From Serpula lacrymans var. lacrymans S7.9 (lineage: Eukaryota > Basidiomycota > Agaricomycetes > Boletales > Serpulaceae), in NCBI RefSeq assembly GCF_000218685.1, contig NW_006763296.1, forward strand, positions 1,384,907-1,448,906: DNA of 64,000 bases, written 5' to 3'. The notes below the pieces were generated by a model. The model did no database searches. It had not been told where the DNA came from and was given only the letters and a program-made list of their open reading frames with translations. Shown here in pieces: positions 36,689 to 50,901 of the stretch. Each line of letters opens with the position of its first letter. The first letter of the stretch is position 1. The position numbers were made by a program, and so were the translations under genes.

Positions 36689-39600
36689 ATGGAGCACACG
36701 TCGCTTGTGGACGATCATGCGGATGCAGCACCATCGCTCTCGCTGAACGGTATATCCCTTTCGGATGTGACGACTCCTCCAAATCCCTTCAGCTTGCCCA
36801 TCCCTCGTTTGACCACACCGAAGCGTGTCAATCGACGGCCTCCTAGGCCGTCCACTGCTTCTGGTATAGAAGAAGTTCCCTCGCTCTTGCCCTCCATCCT
36901 TATTAGCCAGACCCAGATATCTCCCTTGGATTTAAAAGATCCCCAGACAAGTCAAGACGGAGGTAACGAGCTCTCTGCCTCAGATGGCAGTAACCGGCTT
37001 TCCGGTGGACAGAACTTTGCACTCAAAATGCCCGTAAATCGTGGGAGCAAGGACACACAGTCCGATCTAGGTATGCCAATGTTTTGAGCTGAAAATTATT
37101 TTTCTTAGATATATATCTCAGGAGTATTGTCACCACCTTTTGATAATCTTTCCAGCGATGATTTGGCGACGACGAGTCAACCTGACGATAGGATGGATTC
37201 AAATGAATCAGATTATGATTGGGCCACTTTCATGGATGCGTATGCTTCTGGTCGATGGCATCCTCATCGCACACCAACACCTCCACGATCATTTCTAGCG
37301 TCGCCTTCTCATCCGACGTATATCAAAACGGACACTTCGGCTCCAAATTCATTACCTCTAAAAGCAGTTTCCTCAGCAGGAGATTTATTATTGGAAAGAG
37401 AAGCGCTCAACGTACAACCGCAGCCATCTATGTCCTCCACTCCGATGATCAACAGTTCACCATTAAGCACTCTCTCTGCTTCCCCAACTGAAGAAAAACA
37501 AGAAACTAATTTCCCTGACGTCCGGAGCGCTGTGCCAAGTGCTGAAATGTCTACAGCTTTCGTAATGGACAGGTATTCACCAAGGACGCCTTCTAAACTG
37601 TCTACCATGACTCGTCGCTTTCGAAAATCCTTTACCGACATGCCTTCCGCGTCAAACGCTCAACAGCTTAATCTGTCATTCGATTCTGGAAGTTCGATGA
37701 TGGCCATGAATCCGGACGTCACTACCGCTGCAGCAACCATGCGATGGGCAGCTGCACGTGTCAATCTCGCGCCGCTTGCTCTTCCTTCTCCAGAACACGA
37801 ACTCACTGACCCCATGCGTGGAGTGCATACTGCAATACCTGGTTCACACCCTCTCCCCCATAGCCCAAGTCTCGATCCTATGACACCTGGTGGCACTCGC
37901 AAGACTCGCCTTGGCAGCTTTTGGGAGGGCACTCAGGATATCGAAGACGGTGGCGATCGGCTCTATACGATAGCAGGGAGTCCTTCAACGACGCCACCCA
38001 AAGTTCGATCGACAGAGCCTCCCACTCCCGGTCCCATAGAACCCGCATCTGCTTCCTATCAGTTACCCCCTGCTACAGCCCCTTTGCTGCATCAGCCGTC
38101 AGAAGGCTCTTATGAACAGGATTATTTTGGTGACACCAATGCAAGCAGTGCACGGAGCGAACATTCCCAAACAGAATCGACACAGACACAATCGACAATA
38201 CTTCGACAAAACTTTGCTGATTATCGACGAGATTCGGAGCCACTGAGTCTTGACATTTCGACTGTACCAGCACTGCCGCGGAGGATCTGTTTAACCCGTC
38301 AGACATCTTCACCCCTTCCACAATCGGCTTTCCGCAACAGAGTCTTGCCAGGTGGCCGCACGGTGTCTGAGCCTTTTAACAGTATAAAAGCGGGACGGGC
38401 GGCGAAAGAGGAGCAAATGTTTCAGGAATTGGGGTATCTCGCTCCTCCAAATCCTCCAGACGAACTCGAACGTCGCCGTGCATTATATAAGTAAGTTTGG
38501 TTTTGGGCTTTGACTCTATAGTCTGCTGACATGCTTCGCAGGTTTAACATATGGAACACTGGTCCTGATCTCAACTTTGATCGCATAGCTCATCTCGCGA
38601 AATTAGTATTCAACACCAAAAGTGTCTTCGTTTCGCTGATCGATGGCAACGAGCAGTGAGTTTTATTTATCATGACTTTATTCATTGCCTTATACCTCCT
38701 CGCAGATGGTTCAAATCGCAGTGTATGATTTGTGATCTTGTGACTTTTTCACCATATTAATTTTACCCAAATTCAGGGGGCATGGATTTCAGTAGCTGTG
38801 CGCGGATAACGTCCTTCTGTGCGCATGCTATTTTGCAAAGGTACAACATTTACCTCTTATTCAAGCTGCATTAATCAATCCATATTTCAGAGGCGACGAG
38901 CCTACAGTCGTTTTGGATACTCACACAGATTGGCGTTTCGCCAAGAATGTATGCAGTAATTTTCCCTAATTCGGATACCACTAACCTGCTTAATTACATT
39001 AGCCTCTTGTCTTGAATACTCCCAAAATGCGTTTTTATGCAGGTGCGCCCCTTAGAACGCAGGATGGTTTTAATATTGGAAGGTAAGAGTACTGCACGGA
39101 GTGTTTAATCTAGTATGATTGACATGACCATGTTGTTAGCTTGGCTGTTATCGATGATCAGCCTCGCCAAGACTTCACTCCTCGTCAACGTCATACATTG
39201 AAGGAGTTTGCGGTAAGTCCAGACTCTGGTACAGAGAAATTTTTTATCTCAACACCTACCGCTATCAGGCTATTGCAATGCGTGAAATGGAATTATGGCG
39301 TGACAAGGTATTTTGTTTTGTCGTGCTAGTGAAACGTTTGGTTAAATTTGAATGTCATAAGATCCAATTACGAATTCGAGACCGTATCCAGAATTCAGTG
39401 CGTATAATTAGTTGCTTTGTTACGACATCCGAGGCTTCACGACGCACATTTCGCAGATGGAGCAGTTCAGCCGAGAATGTCTTGAAATCGATGCAGAAAT
39501 CCGGAAAGAAGGGAAAGCCCCTGATTTGTACGGTGGTGGGTCTATGGACAAGGTATATGACCGCGCAGCAAAACTCGTAAAACGTACTTTGGACGTGGAA

Positions 39601-42600
39601 GGCGTGATTGTCATGGATGTATCGCACTGCGAGGTCCTCGAGACGATGAATGCCGAAGGTTCGGTGTCTGTGGTTATGCACTATGGCGACCCACAATGCG
39701 AAACCACGACACAGTCATTGACAGCGGATGAATACAGCAAACTGAACGTTTTCTTCAACAAGTACCCCGACGGCAAAATCTCGGAAGGCATCCTCCCAAT
39801 ATGCTTCCGCCCTTTCATACCTACACACATCGAGTATGCGCTGAGTGAGAAATTAATTTCATATTCGCTTCTTTTGCTAGACACTGATCGAGACCTCATC
39901 TGTTATAACATCATTTCAGCTGTTCCTATTTTTAACATCGACAAGCGACCGTTTGCCCTGTTATGCGCATATAATGCTTCGGACCCTACGAGGCGCTTCG
40001 TGAGTGTATTACCAAACGGTGTCATTCTGGTCTAACTGTATATGTATAACTAGTTGGAAGGTCATGAACTCTCCTATCTGCGGGCAATAGGTCAGCTATC
40101 TGCTGATTGTAAATGGATCACTACTAAACCATTATCAGGTGTCATTATCTTGTCAGCGGTTTTGAAACGGCGGATGATGCTGGCTGATCAGGCTAAGAGC
40201 TTGTTTATATCAAAGTATGTAACTCTTTTGTCTGCGAGTCAAGGTGTACTCATATTTTGATAGTATATCGCACGAGCTGCGCACCCCTTTGCATGGTGTT
40301 AGTCATTTCGAGTCATATTTTTTCATCTTCGTTTTTTTCAACGTGACATTCAGATCTTGGCCGCTGCCGAGCTATTGGCTGAAACCCCACTTAACCACAG
40401 TCAAATCTCGTTCCTCCACACTGTACAAGCTTGCGGAACATCGCTAGTAGAAACGGTTAATCACGTGTTAGACTTCACCAAGCTTAGTGGTAATGTTAAG
40501 TCGGGTGGAGTTGATAACGTCATTGTCCGAAGCAGGTACGCTGTTAACTGTGGTGTATTGTATGATAGATGTTGATGGTCATCTCTCAGAGTCGATATGA
40601 TGCAGCTGGTTGAAGAGGCCATTGACGGATGCTGGATAGGTCATTGTGCTCGTACCTCCGCCCTACGGGAATCCGAAATTGGTAGTGTGTATTCGCCACC
40701 AACCCCTGATATGCAAACACCTATCTCTGCACATGCGACCACACCTTTCCCAACTAAACATGTGGAGATTGTCATCGACATTGATCAACGCCCTGGTGTA
40801 TGCTTTTCATCCCTGATTTTCGGTTCTGATACTAAATATTCATATTCACTACAGGGTTGGACACTCATATGTGAGAAGGGAGGAATACGGCGGGTATTGA
40901 TGAATCTTTTCGGAAATAGTCTCAAATTTACCTCGGTATATTCATATTCCCTATTATTTTCCTGTGTCGGGGTTTTGATATATAGCTTTGCAGGACGGTT
41001 ATATCCATGTTTCACTACGACAATCACATGAAGAAGGCAGCGTTTCCGGTAATAGCATGAAAATAGAGCTGGCCGTTACTGACACGGGCAAGGTAGGTTT
41101 TCGAACTAGATTTTATCGATGAAGATTTAACTGGTGATTTTGGTAGGGAATCAACCAGAATTTCTTGAAGGTACGGGAAAGCACTACTGATATCATCGTG
41201 GGCACGTACTAACAAAGCACACAGAATCACCTATTTCACCCATTCTCGCAGGAAAACCCACTTCAGCCAGGCACAGGCCTTGGCCTGGCCATCGTGAATA
41301 GCATTGTTCAATCTCCTAGTATTGGTGGTAAGGTCGATGTCTCGAGTGAAGAAGGGGTAGGTACAGAGATCAAAATCACGTTTGAAGCCGAACAAGTGGG
41401 ACCGGATGCGAAGAACTATCAGGAACCGTTTGTCTTTGAGGACCCCTTGAATCCGCCAACCGTTTCCCTTGTTGGCTTTAGAAAGAAGAGGAAAGGCATC
41501 CAGTTAGTTTCCAGCGTTATATGCACGTACCTTACATCTTGGTGGGGTTTCAAGGTGCAGCCCGACGGATCTGCATTGGGGGACATCGTCATCATAAACG
41601 AAGACCCTACGCTTGTGCAAAACTCTACGCAGAGGATGGAACGTGACCATATGTTCATCTTGCTTTCGTCGTCAAGGGGTAGCCCAAGAATCATGGGAAT
41701 ATGTGGTGCTTATGAACGCATAGGCGGATTTTGCAGAATATTGTACAAGCCCGGAGGACCTTCAAGGTTACGATCTGCCCTAAAGCACCTTCTCAGAGCG
41801 AAGCAGCGACGTCAAAAACGATCTTCCAGTTTCATTAGTGATAATGCCTCGGATGATAGTATGTCGACGATGTTTACGGAGGAGTCTCCGCGGCCAGACG
41901 GGTCAAGTCGACAGAACTCGGGGGAACACTCGGCAGCTACGTCCTTGGATAGGGATTTAACTATAGTTGCTCCGATACCCGGTTATCCTGAATTTGATTC
42001 ATTCGACTCTGGTCCAAATACTGTCGTGGATCCAAGAAATTCGACTGCACAGCGGAATCTTAAGAATTCTACGGTCACTGTTGGGGCAGGAGGGACGCTG
42101 CTGAAGTCTTCTATTGGGTCTCTGCATTCAATGGAGCGACGATTTCGGATGCTCATTGTGGAAGACAATAGCATTCTTCGGAATCTTCTGTGCGTTTTTC
42201 ACCCTCTGCGTGTTTGCTTTTTTGTTTTACGAATCGGCAAATCTTTAGTGCCAAGTGGTTATCGAAGAAGGTGACGTATCAGTTTGGTATGCGAGGACGA
42301 AGTTTTAACACGTATTGCAGGGATATGATTATCAAGAAGCCGTAGACGGACAGCAAGGGGTCAATATTTTCGAACAAAATGGCCCGTTTGAGTAAGTGCA
42401 AGTCGTTCTTGACTCTGCGATAATAATTAATGTGTAAAAAAAACTCTAACAGTGTTGTTCTGTTGGACCTTTCTATGCCTGTGCTTGATGGTCAGTCTAC
42501 GCAACGATGATGAACGGTTTTGCTTAACAATTATTCAGGTGTTGGTGCTACTGTGAAAATACGCGAAATCGAGACGGATCGTTCGATCGAGAAACCAGCT

Positions 42601-42795
42601 CGGATATTAGCGTTGACCGGAATGTCTTCCTTAGAAGATAAACGTAAAGCCTTTGAAGCTGGCATGGATGGATAGTACGTGCAATGTTTTCGCTATTCTT
42701 GGGGTTGGATTAACGCACGTCATGTCTACAGCCTTGTCAAGCCTGTAGCGTTCAAAACGCTTGATGAAATGTTTCACAAACTCGGTCTGTCTTGA
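36689..42795 (+). CDS. Hybrid histidine kinase with GAF domain and response-regulator receiver
   Basis: Multistep phosphorelay sensor kinase. About 585 N-terminal residues are Ser/Pro-rich and disordered. Then come a GAF-type sensor block (FNIWNTGPDLNFDRIAHLAK, VFVSLIDGNEQWFKSQ, FYAGAPLRTQDGFNIGSLAV), a second conserved region (EQFSRECLEIDAEIRKEGKA), and the kinase core. SISHELRTPLHG holds the phospho-His, NLFGNSLKFT is the N box, AVTDTGKGI G1 and GTGLGLAIV G2. The receiver has LIVEDNSILRNLL, VVLLDLSMPVLDG (phospho-Asp), ILALTGMS and YLVKPVAF (Lys). No membrane helix was seen, so it should be cytosolic. Around fifteen introns. The ligand of the GAF domain is unknown, and I did not assign it to a numbered fungal HHK class. 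It should signal through Ypd1 to Skn7/Ssk1. Confidence 0.92.
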
Positions 42796-43317
42796 CGTCT
42801 GACATATTTTCTAGGTTTCCGGGACAATTTGTTGCTCTACTTATACACATGTTCTAATTACATCCCCCATCTTATTGGCTGACAAGCGTCGTTCGTTCCA
42901 TTACTTGTACTATATCTGTTGGCTTTTTCCCGTAGTCTATCTCTGTATCCCAGGTTTCAGGTTATTGGCATCTTCTTTTTTTAAGTACCAGCAAATTTCG
43001 GATATACATTCTCAGTTTTCATGGTCATGAACTCGATGAGCTTTTTCAAATCATCCTGGAAACACCCAATTTCAGGTAAACAGCACAACAGATACGTCAA
43101 TATATATGCAATCTACAACATAACATACAAGCTACAAAATCCAGGGCGTATATGTGTATCCCTCTCCACAGTGTTGATACAAATTAGTTGCGTGGAGTCG
43201 GAACTAGCCTTTTTTTTTTCTCTTCCTCAAGTCCCACATCCTACATACCACCGCTAAGCGTGGTTATAGATCACCAATCTCACCAGTGTATAGCGACATA
43301 CACTGTGCGGCGGTAAC
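42796..43317. other. Convergent intergenic region
   Basis: The 3' flanks of the histidine kinase and homocitrate synthase. T-rich and A-rich tracts near 42430-42980 and 43210; no gene recognised. Confidence 0.4.
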
Positions 43318-45263
<1,946 letters not shown>

Positions 45264-45884
45264 GCTGGATGGCGAGGTATAAGTATCAAAAAATTTCGAC
45301 AGATTCGAGTCAAAGGTATGGATGTCGTGAAAAAAAGAAGTCAAAAACTGTACAGGGGGAATTTTATCTTGCAACTCTGAGTCAGATCTATGCCGGCTGG
45401 TCGGCCGACGGACTTGCCACACTTTTCATCAATAACCTGGACTTGAATACTCTCCATTTTGATCTAATCTACAGAAAATATCATATCTAAATTCCTACTG
45501 AAAGGTGCAATAAGGTACCAGACACCGTGCCTGATCTCGTCTCGAGGACTAAAAGTGCGCGTAGATCATCCATCTGTCGTGAACAATGTTGCAGCGTTCC
45601 TGCAATCGCAGTGCCATGGCCTAGCATTGCCTGCCATGTAGTCCACATGGTGCATGTGGACCATCGTCTTTCGTAACCAAGCGCTGCCATCGTCGCCATT
45701 GCCGTTCGATCAAGCGATCCGGGAACTGTGCACCTGTTATAGCGCAGAAAGAATAAACCAGGCCAGGAGTTGTGATAGTCCCAGTCGTCGCAACGGCCCT
45801 GTATGAAGATAGCGTGTCAGCAGTCGACTGTTCGCCAATCACAAAGTAATGACACTGTGAGCGCTGACCTCTGGTATTGCGCCA
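45264..45884. other. Intergenic region between homocitrate synthase and ZNHIT1
   Basis: It holds the homocitrate synthase promoter and the 3' flank of ZNHIT1. Open frames of up to 73 codons (minus strand, 45487-45842) have no recognisable family features and may be chance. The stretch could include an unrecognised short gene. Confidence 0.35.
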
Positions 45885-46560
45885 TCATATGACCCTTTTC
45901 TCGCACCGTGTCTCGTTGTGCACACCTTCACAATTTAAGTCGCAATAAGGCATCGCACACCTCCTGCATTTATACCTCCCTTGATACCCACACACCGAAC
46001 AAATCAGTCTCGTAGGCTCTCTAGGAGGAGACGTCACCGCCGTCAGATAAGTAGGGACATGTGCTGGAAGGTGTGCGATACCCTGAAATAAGTCAACTAA
46101 CAACTGAGGAGGAAGCAGTAGTGCTCATCTTGACTTACGGACTCTTCGATGAGTGTAGAGAGATTCTTGCGGTACAAAAGCGCAGTGCGAACGTTCATGG
46201 TGGATTTCTTCCTCTTTCCAGTGATATCAAAGTGACGTTTGTCAGAAATGGTCTGTCGGGATCGTCCTTTTGCGTACTTTCCCCCACCACCATCTTCCTC
46301 GTCGTCGCCAAGTAGTGAAAAGGATGGTTCCGCATAATTCGACCGCTGCAGTTATAAACTAAGAATCTGTGCGAGGAATAGCTGCTTTCGCCATACCTCT
46401 AGTTCATCGAGATGTCTCTTTGTACGTTTCGCGATGATTTCTGGTGCAAGGATCTGTTTGGCTGCGTTGACTTGCCTCGCGGCTGATAGGAATAGATGAA
46501 TTGCTGACTCCTAGAAACATAGGATAGCTCACCTTGTTCCCTTGCTTTTTTGGGTGCCAT
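45885..46560 (-). CDS. VPS71: HIT-type zinc-finger protein ZNHIT1/Vps71 (SWR1 complex)
   Basis: Subunit of the SWR1 chromatin remodeller that exchanges H2A for H2A.Z. Exon 1 (MAPKKAREQ) joins in phase at a CAG acceptor to AARQVNAAKQILAPEIIAKR, then TKRHLDELERSNY. The middle has an acidic/glycine patch (LLGDDEEDGGGG) followed by YAKGRSRTISDKRHFD and RKKSTMNVRTALLYRKNLSTLI. The C-terminal HIT finger is CSVCGYQGRYKCRRCAMPYC and a final C-x-H-x3-C pattern (LNCEGVHNETRCEKRVI). Four short introns. The length, about 165 residues, fits the family. Divergent from the beta-lyase gene, with 206 bp between ATGs. Confidence 0.9.
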
Positions 46561-46766
46561 TATATGACTTGCAGCAAGCTTGTTTCGGCCGATAAGCTCT
46601 TGAATGGAGTGGAATGGCAAAGAAAGCACGCCATCATGTGGCTATGCTGCTGTATTACCTCAGGACGGCCGCTAAGCCATCCTGCATGTTACTTGCGAAA
46701 TCTGGCCATTGCTTTATTTTAAACGTGCTTGCTTTTACTTTCTTGCTTCACTTCTGACCGCACAAT

Positions 46767-49700
46767 ATGGCCCCTTCCATTGACCCAAAATTCAAAGCTG
46801 ACAGTGCTCTCCATGATCTGCCCACTCCAGAGCCCGAGTCACCTTACAGACCTCGCCAGCCTTACCGTTTCTCCACACTTTGTGCTACTGTCGAAAACCC
46901 ATCGCAAAAGGACCAGTATGGGTCGAGTTCCGTGCCCATCTATCAGACAGCAACGTTCAAGGGGATTGGGGCAGAGTATGATTATTCCAGGAGTGGTAAT
47001 CCCACCAGGAGCCACTTAGGTGAGTCACAGATCAGTCCATCTTGGGGGATTGGGTATGCATGTTTTCGTGAAAAGTAGTAGTGGATCGGGAGTATGAATA
47101 TCAAACTTTAGATATCGCGATAGCATCTGCTATGTTTCATCTCTTTTTCTAGTGCACATATGAGCTGTGACTCACGTCATTTCAGAGCATCATATCGCAA
47201 AGATATCATCTGCTGCGCATGCTTTCGCCGTTTCGTCAGGAATGGCTGCTTTGGATATCATCCTTCGTCAGCTCAAACCGGGAGACGAAGTTATCGCAGG
47301 TGATGACTTGTACGGTGGTACCAATCGCTTGCTTGGTTACCTCAAGGCCCATGGTGGCGTTACCGTTCATCATGTTGATACCACCAAGCCTTCTAGCCTC
47401 TTGGAGTACATCAAGGCTGGAAAGACAGCTATGGTTCTCCTGGAGAGCCCAACGAACCCCTTGCTCAAGATTTGCGATCTTGCGACCATCTCGGCCAATG
47501 TCAAGGAACGTGCCCCGGATGCCGTTATCGTGGTAGACAACACCATGATGAGCCCTTATTTGCAGCGGCCGTTGGAACATGGCGCAGACATCGTATACGA
47601 CAGTGCAACCAAGTATCTCAGTGGACATCATGACTTGATGGCTGGTGTGATAACCTGTAATAGAGAGGACCTAGCTAAAGTTAGTACTCTTCATCTTGAT
47701 ATGCAATGACTAACTCTGATACGTTTTGCAGCAAATGGGTTTCATTATCAATTCAGCGGGCAATGCATTGACGCCGTTTGACTGTTTCCTCTTGCTTCGT
47801 GGCATTAAAACGCTTGCTATCCGAATGGACCGCCAGCAGTCAACAGCAATGCAAGTAGCCAACATGCTCGATCGTCTAGGCTTTAAGGTGCACTACCCAG
47901 GACTTGCGAGTCATCCTGATCGAGAGGTGCACGAAAGAATTGCAGACGGCTACGGTGCGGTTCTCAGCTTCACCACCGGCGACAAAGCGCTCAGCGAGCG
48001 AATCGTCGGCGCTACGAGGCTATGGGGCATTAGTGTCAGCTTTGGCTGTGTGAATTCATTGATAAGTATGCCTTGTGTGATGTCGTACGTATTCTTATTT
48101 GACTCAACGTGCTCGTACTGATGCTTAGTCCAAGTCATGCATCGATTGATCCTGCCACCCGTGCTGCTCGTGGATTACCCGAGGACCTCATTCGTCTATG
48201 TGTCGGTATTGAAGACCCAGCCGACCTTTTAGATGACCTTGAACGTGCGCTACTTGAAGCTGGCGCTATCACGCTTTCTGCAGGTGCAGATGAGCACAGA
48301 TATGTACGTGCCTCCCATCCCAGCGAAGGATCCGCGATCAGTCGTGCGGTAGAGAAACTTGCCTTCAACGATGCAGCTGGACTCGGATACATGAAAGAAC
48401 GTCATCAGGAGGATAGAGAGTGGTTTGTCAGTGCTCCTGGAAAGGTGATATTGTTCGGAGAGCATGCTGTTGTGCACGGGGTTGTGAGTGTTACTTTTCA
48501 CATCAATCGTGCGTTCTGGGAAGTCTGATGCAGTTTTGGATCAGACTGCTATCGCGGCATCTGTCGACCTTCGTTGCTATGGTCTAACTACACCCCGACA
48601 TGATGGAAAGGTATCAGTTCATTTCATCGACATCGATAATTTCAAGCATGCTTGGGAAGTGGATGATTTACCATGGGAAGCTGTCACTCCTGTCGGCGTG
48701 GGCGGTGAACATCCAGAATCTCTCGATCTCAAACTCGTCGAAGCCATCACATCGCGTGCGCTGCCAAGCTCGATACCACCCAAAGCCAAACAAGCTTCCA
48801 CTGCCTTTTTGTATATGTACATGGTCCAGGCTCACGGCGGTGTGAGGTGCGTCATTTGACACTTTCTGTTTATCTTTTACGACTGGTATTTACGTATATT
48901 GTGTTGTTCAGACCGTCCTTCAATTTCTCCGCTCGTGCTACTCTACCTATCGGCGCAGGCCTAGGTTCCTCCGCCTCTTTCTCTGTTTGTGCAGCTACTG
49001 CACTTCTCCTCCTTCATCAACGCATCTCGATCCCTCCTCTGCCTCCCCCCACGCGTGAAGGACGTCCTGGCGAGCCTGGCCATATCCACGTTTCTCATCA
49101 AGGTCGTCGCGCCATTGAACCTAAAATCGCGGAAGAGGTCAATCGCTGGGCATTTGTCGCAGAGAAAATTTTGCATGGGAATCCCAGTGGTGTAGACAAT
49201 TCAGTCGCGGTGTTTGGTGGTGCACTGGCATATACTCGGGCTGGGTTTGGGAAGAAGAGCGGGATGGATCCTATTCAAGGGTAAGCTTTTGATTTATATC
49301 ATGATCTATTGTTTTCCTAATGGAACCCGTTCACAGGTTTAAATCACTTCGGTTCTTATTGACGGATTCGAAAGTTCCTCGAGATACCAAGAGTCTGGTG
49401 GCTGGAGTTGCAGTCAAGAAGGCTCAGGAACCAGAGTTGGTGAATGGAATAATGGATCTCATACAAAGCATCAGCGACGAGGCTCGTCGCGCTCTGGCCG
49501 ACCCTGAAATGTCTAGAGAGTCTTTGATATCTGCACTATCCGTAAGTAATACTTACCATTCAATCACAACACAACCTCATATTTTTGCGTTATAGGCCTT
49601 GATAGACGAAAACCACCAACATTTAGTTTCGCTGGGGGTATCTCACCCAACCCTAGAGGCTATTCGTGCCAAAACCGCATCAAATCCCTACAATCTCAGT

Positions 49701-50117
49701 ACTAAACTCACAGGCGCGGGCGGTGGTGGTTGCGCAGTGACGTTGGTGCCTGATCGTGAGTAAACTTGCTCAACAGTATTGGTCATTGTCGGTTCTAACA
49801 ACTAAGCTTTTGAAACAGACTTTACGGACTCCGATCTCAACGATCTGATTGCGGCCCTATCTTCCGATAATTACGACCCTTATTTCACTTTGGTTGGAGG
49901 AAGCGGTCTTGGTATTCTTTCGCCATATAACCAACCTCAAGCTTCAGCTAGAAAACAACTTGCTCCCATTACCCCGCCCGAGACACCCGGAGAGCAAACA
50001 AATGGTACTGAAGAAGAGGACGCCCTTCCGGAGTCTTTGGGTGCCGCATTTGAAACAAGCTCTACTACTGAGCTAGGAGAGTGGGCTGACGCTCGTGGAA
50101 GGTGGCTGTTCGTGTAA
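46767..50117 (+). CDS. Cystathionine beta-lyase joined in frame to mevalonate kinase
   Basis: Exons 46767-47019, 47186-47679, 47732-48084 and 48129-48483 encode a PLP-dependent lyase (SVPIYQTATFKG, YSRSGNPTRSHLE, SSGMAALD, SATKYLSGHHDLMAG with the PLP lysine, RLCVGIEDPADLLDDLERAL), converting cystathionine to homocysteine in methionine synthesis. The same frame runs on with no stop through a linker of about 45 residues into WFVSAPGKVILFGEHAVVHG, the start of mevalonate kinase. The kinase continues from 48545 with LPIGAGLGSSASFSV (ATP loop) and KLTGAGGGGCAVTL, ending at 50117. The fused length is about 1,000 residues. A Met at codon 455 (ATG 48391) could start the kinase alone. Removing the candidate intron 48304-48376 would end the lyase at a TGA overlapping that ATG. 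So this is either one bifunctional protein or two cistrons. Confidence 0.85.
48304..48376 (+). other. Candidate retained/alternative intron at the lyase-kinase junction
   Basis: 73 nt (not a multiple of 3) with a good donor GTACGT after the Tyr codon and acceptor GATGCAG. Splicing shifts the frame to CTG GAC TCG GAT ACA TGA, and the final TGA (48392-48394) overlaps ATG 48391-48393 of the mevalonate kinase as ATGA. Unspliced, it encodes a normal-looking 24-residue stretch. Branch-point match (TTCAAC) is weak. Which form is used cannot be decided from DNA alone. Confidence 0.5.
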
Positions 50118-50901
50118 CTGCTCCGCGAAACCCATGGAGTCGTGTATCGTGTGCTTGTAATACTATTGCATATGTTACGTACACCATATCGTAACAACGT
50201 GTGTTATCATCATTACTATGAAATTTCTGGCACTGCACTTGCTAGGGCCTTGAGGCAGAGGTCCGGGATGTTTTAAGGTGCTTAACGACTATCTCATCAA
50301 TGTAATGCATGCATGCACAGGATGATGAAGCTGGACGAGTCACTGTTTTTTGGCAGTTGGTAGCAGCTCCCCCTCATCATATTGCACTGGCATACCCCTT
50401 TACTTGCCACTTTGATACTACTATAACAGTTGGCGCTTCCAGAGTCTCAGAGTGTGGGCCATCCTGCTCGAGCTTCAAATTGTTGAGGATTGAGAGTGAA
50501 AAATGTCACCGAGTAACTGAGTCGTGGTAGGAACAACTAGGGAGTTTCAGTAGTAAACAAGTGCTGATATTGTTTTCCTCTAGTATTCATAGTAATATAT
50601 ATATCTGATTGTAGTTTATGATAACGAAGTTAATGTACCAACACAGATAAATAAGTAGAATGTGGGTCCAAAATACATTGGAGAACAATATAATAAGCTA
50701 TATGTATTATTTCAGGGCGAGGAAATTAGGGAAGGTCAGATTACAATTATAGGAAAGAATTAAACTCGATAATATGGTCCTTCGACCGTGATTTCTACAG
50801 AGCGCTCTATCACTCTGAGGGCGACAAACAGGGCCACCATCGTGACCTATCTCACGGTGTTGCCCTCAATGTCGCTCTCATCATCGCCTCTGTTCACGGG
50901 C
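50118..50901. other. Convergent intergenic region between mevalonate kinase and terpene synthase
   Basis: AT-rich, with no recognised gene. The two isoprenoid genes end toward each other here. Confidence 0.45.

Noticed and set aside
45487..45842. Minus-strand frames downstream of ZNHIT1
   Set aside because: Sequence looks partly protein-like but no family or splice model could be supported. Kept as intergenic.
48391..50117. Mevalonate kinase annotated only as a stand-alone gene
   Set aside because: The preceding lyase exon is open in the same frame with no stop, so a stand-alone model would hide the fusion or the overlap. It is kept as one locus with both options stated.
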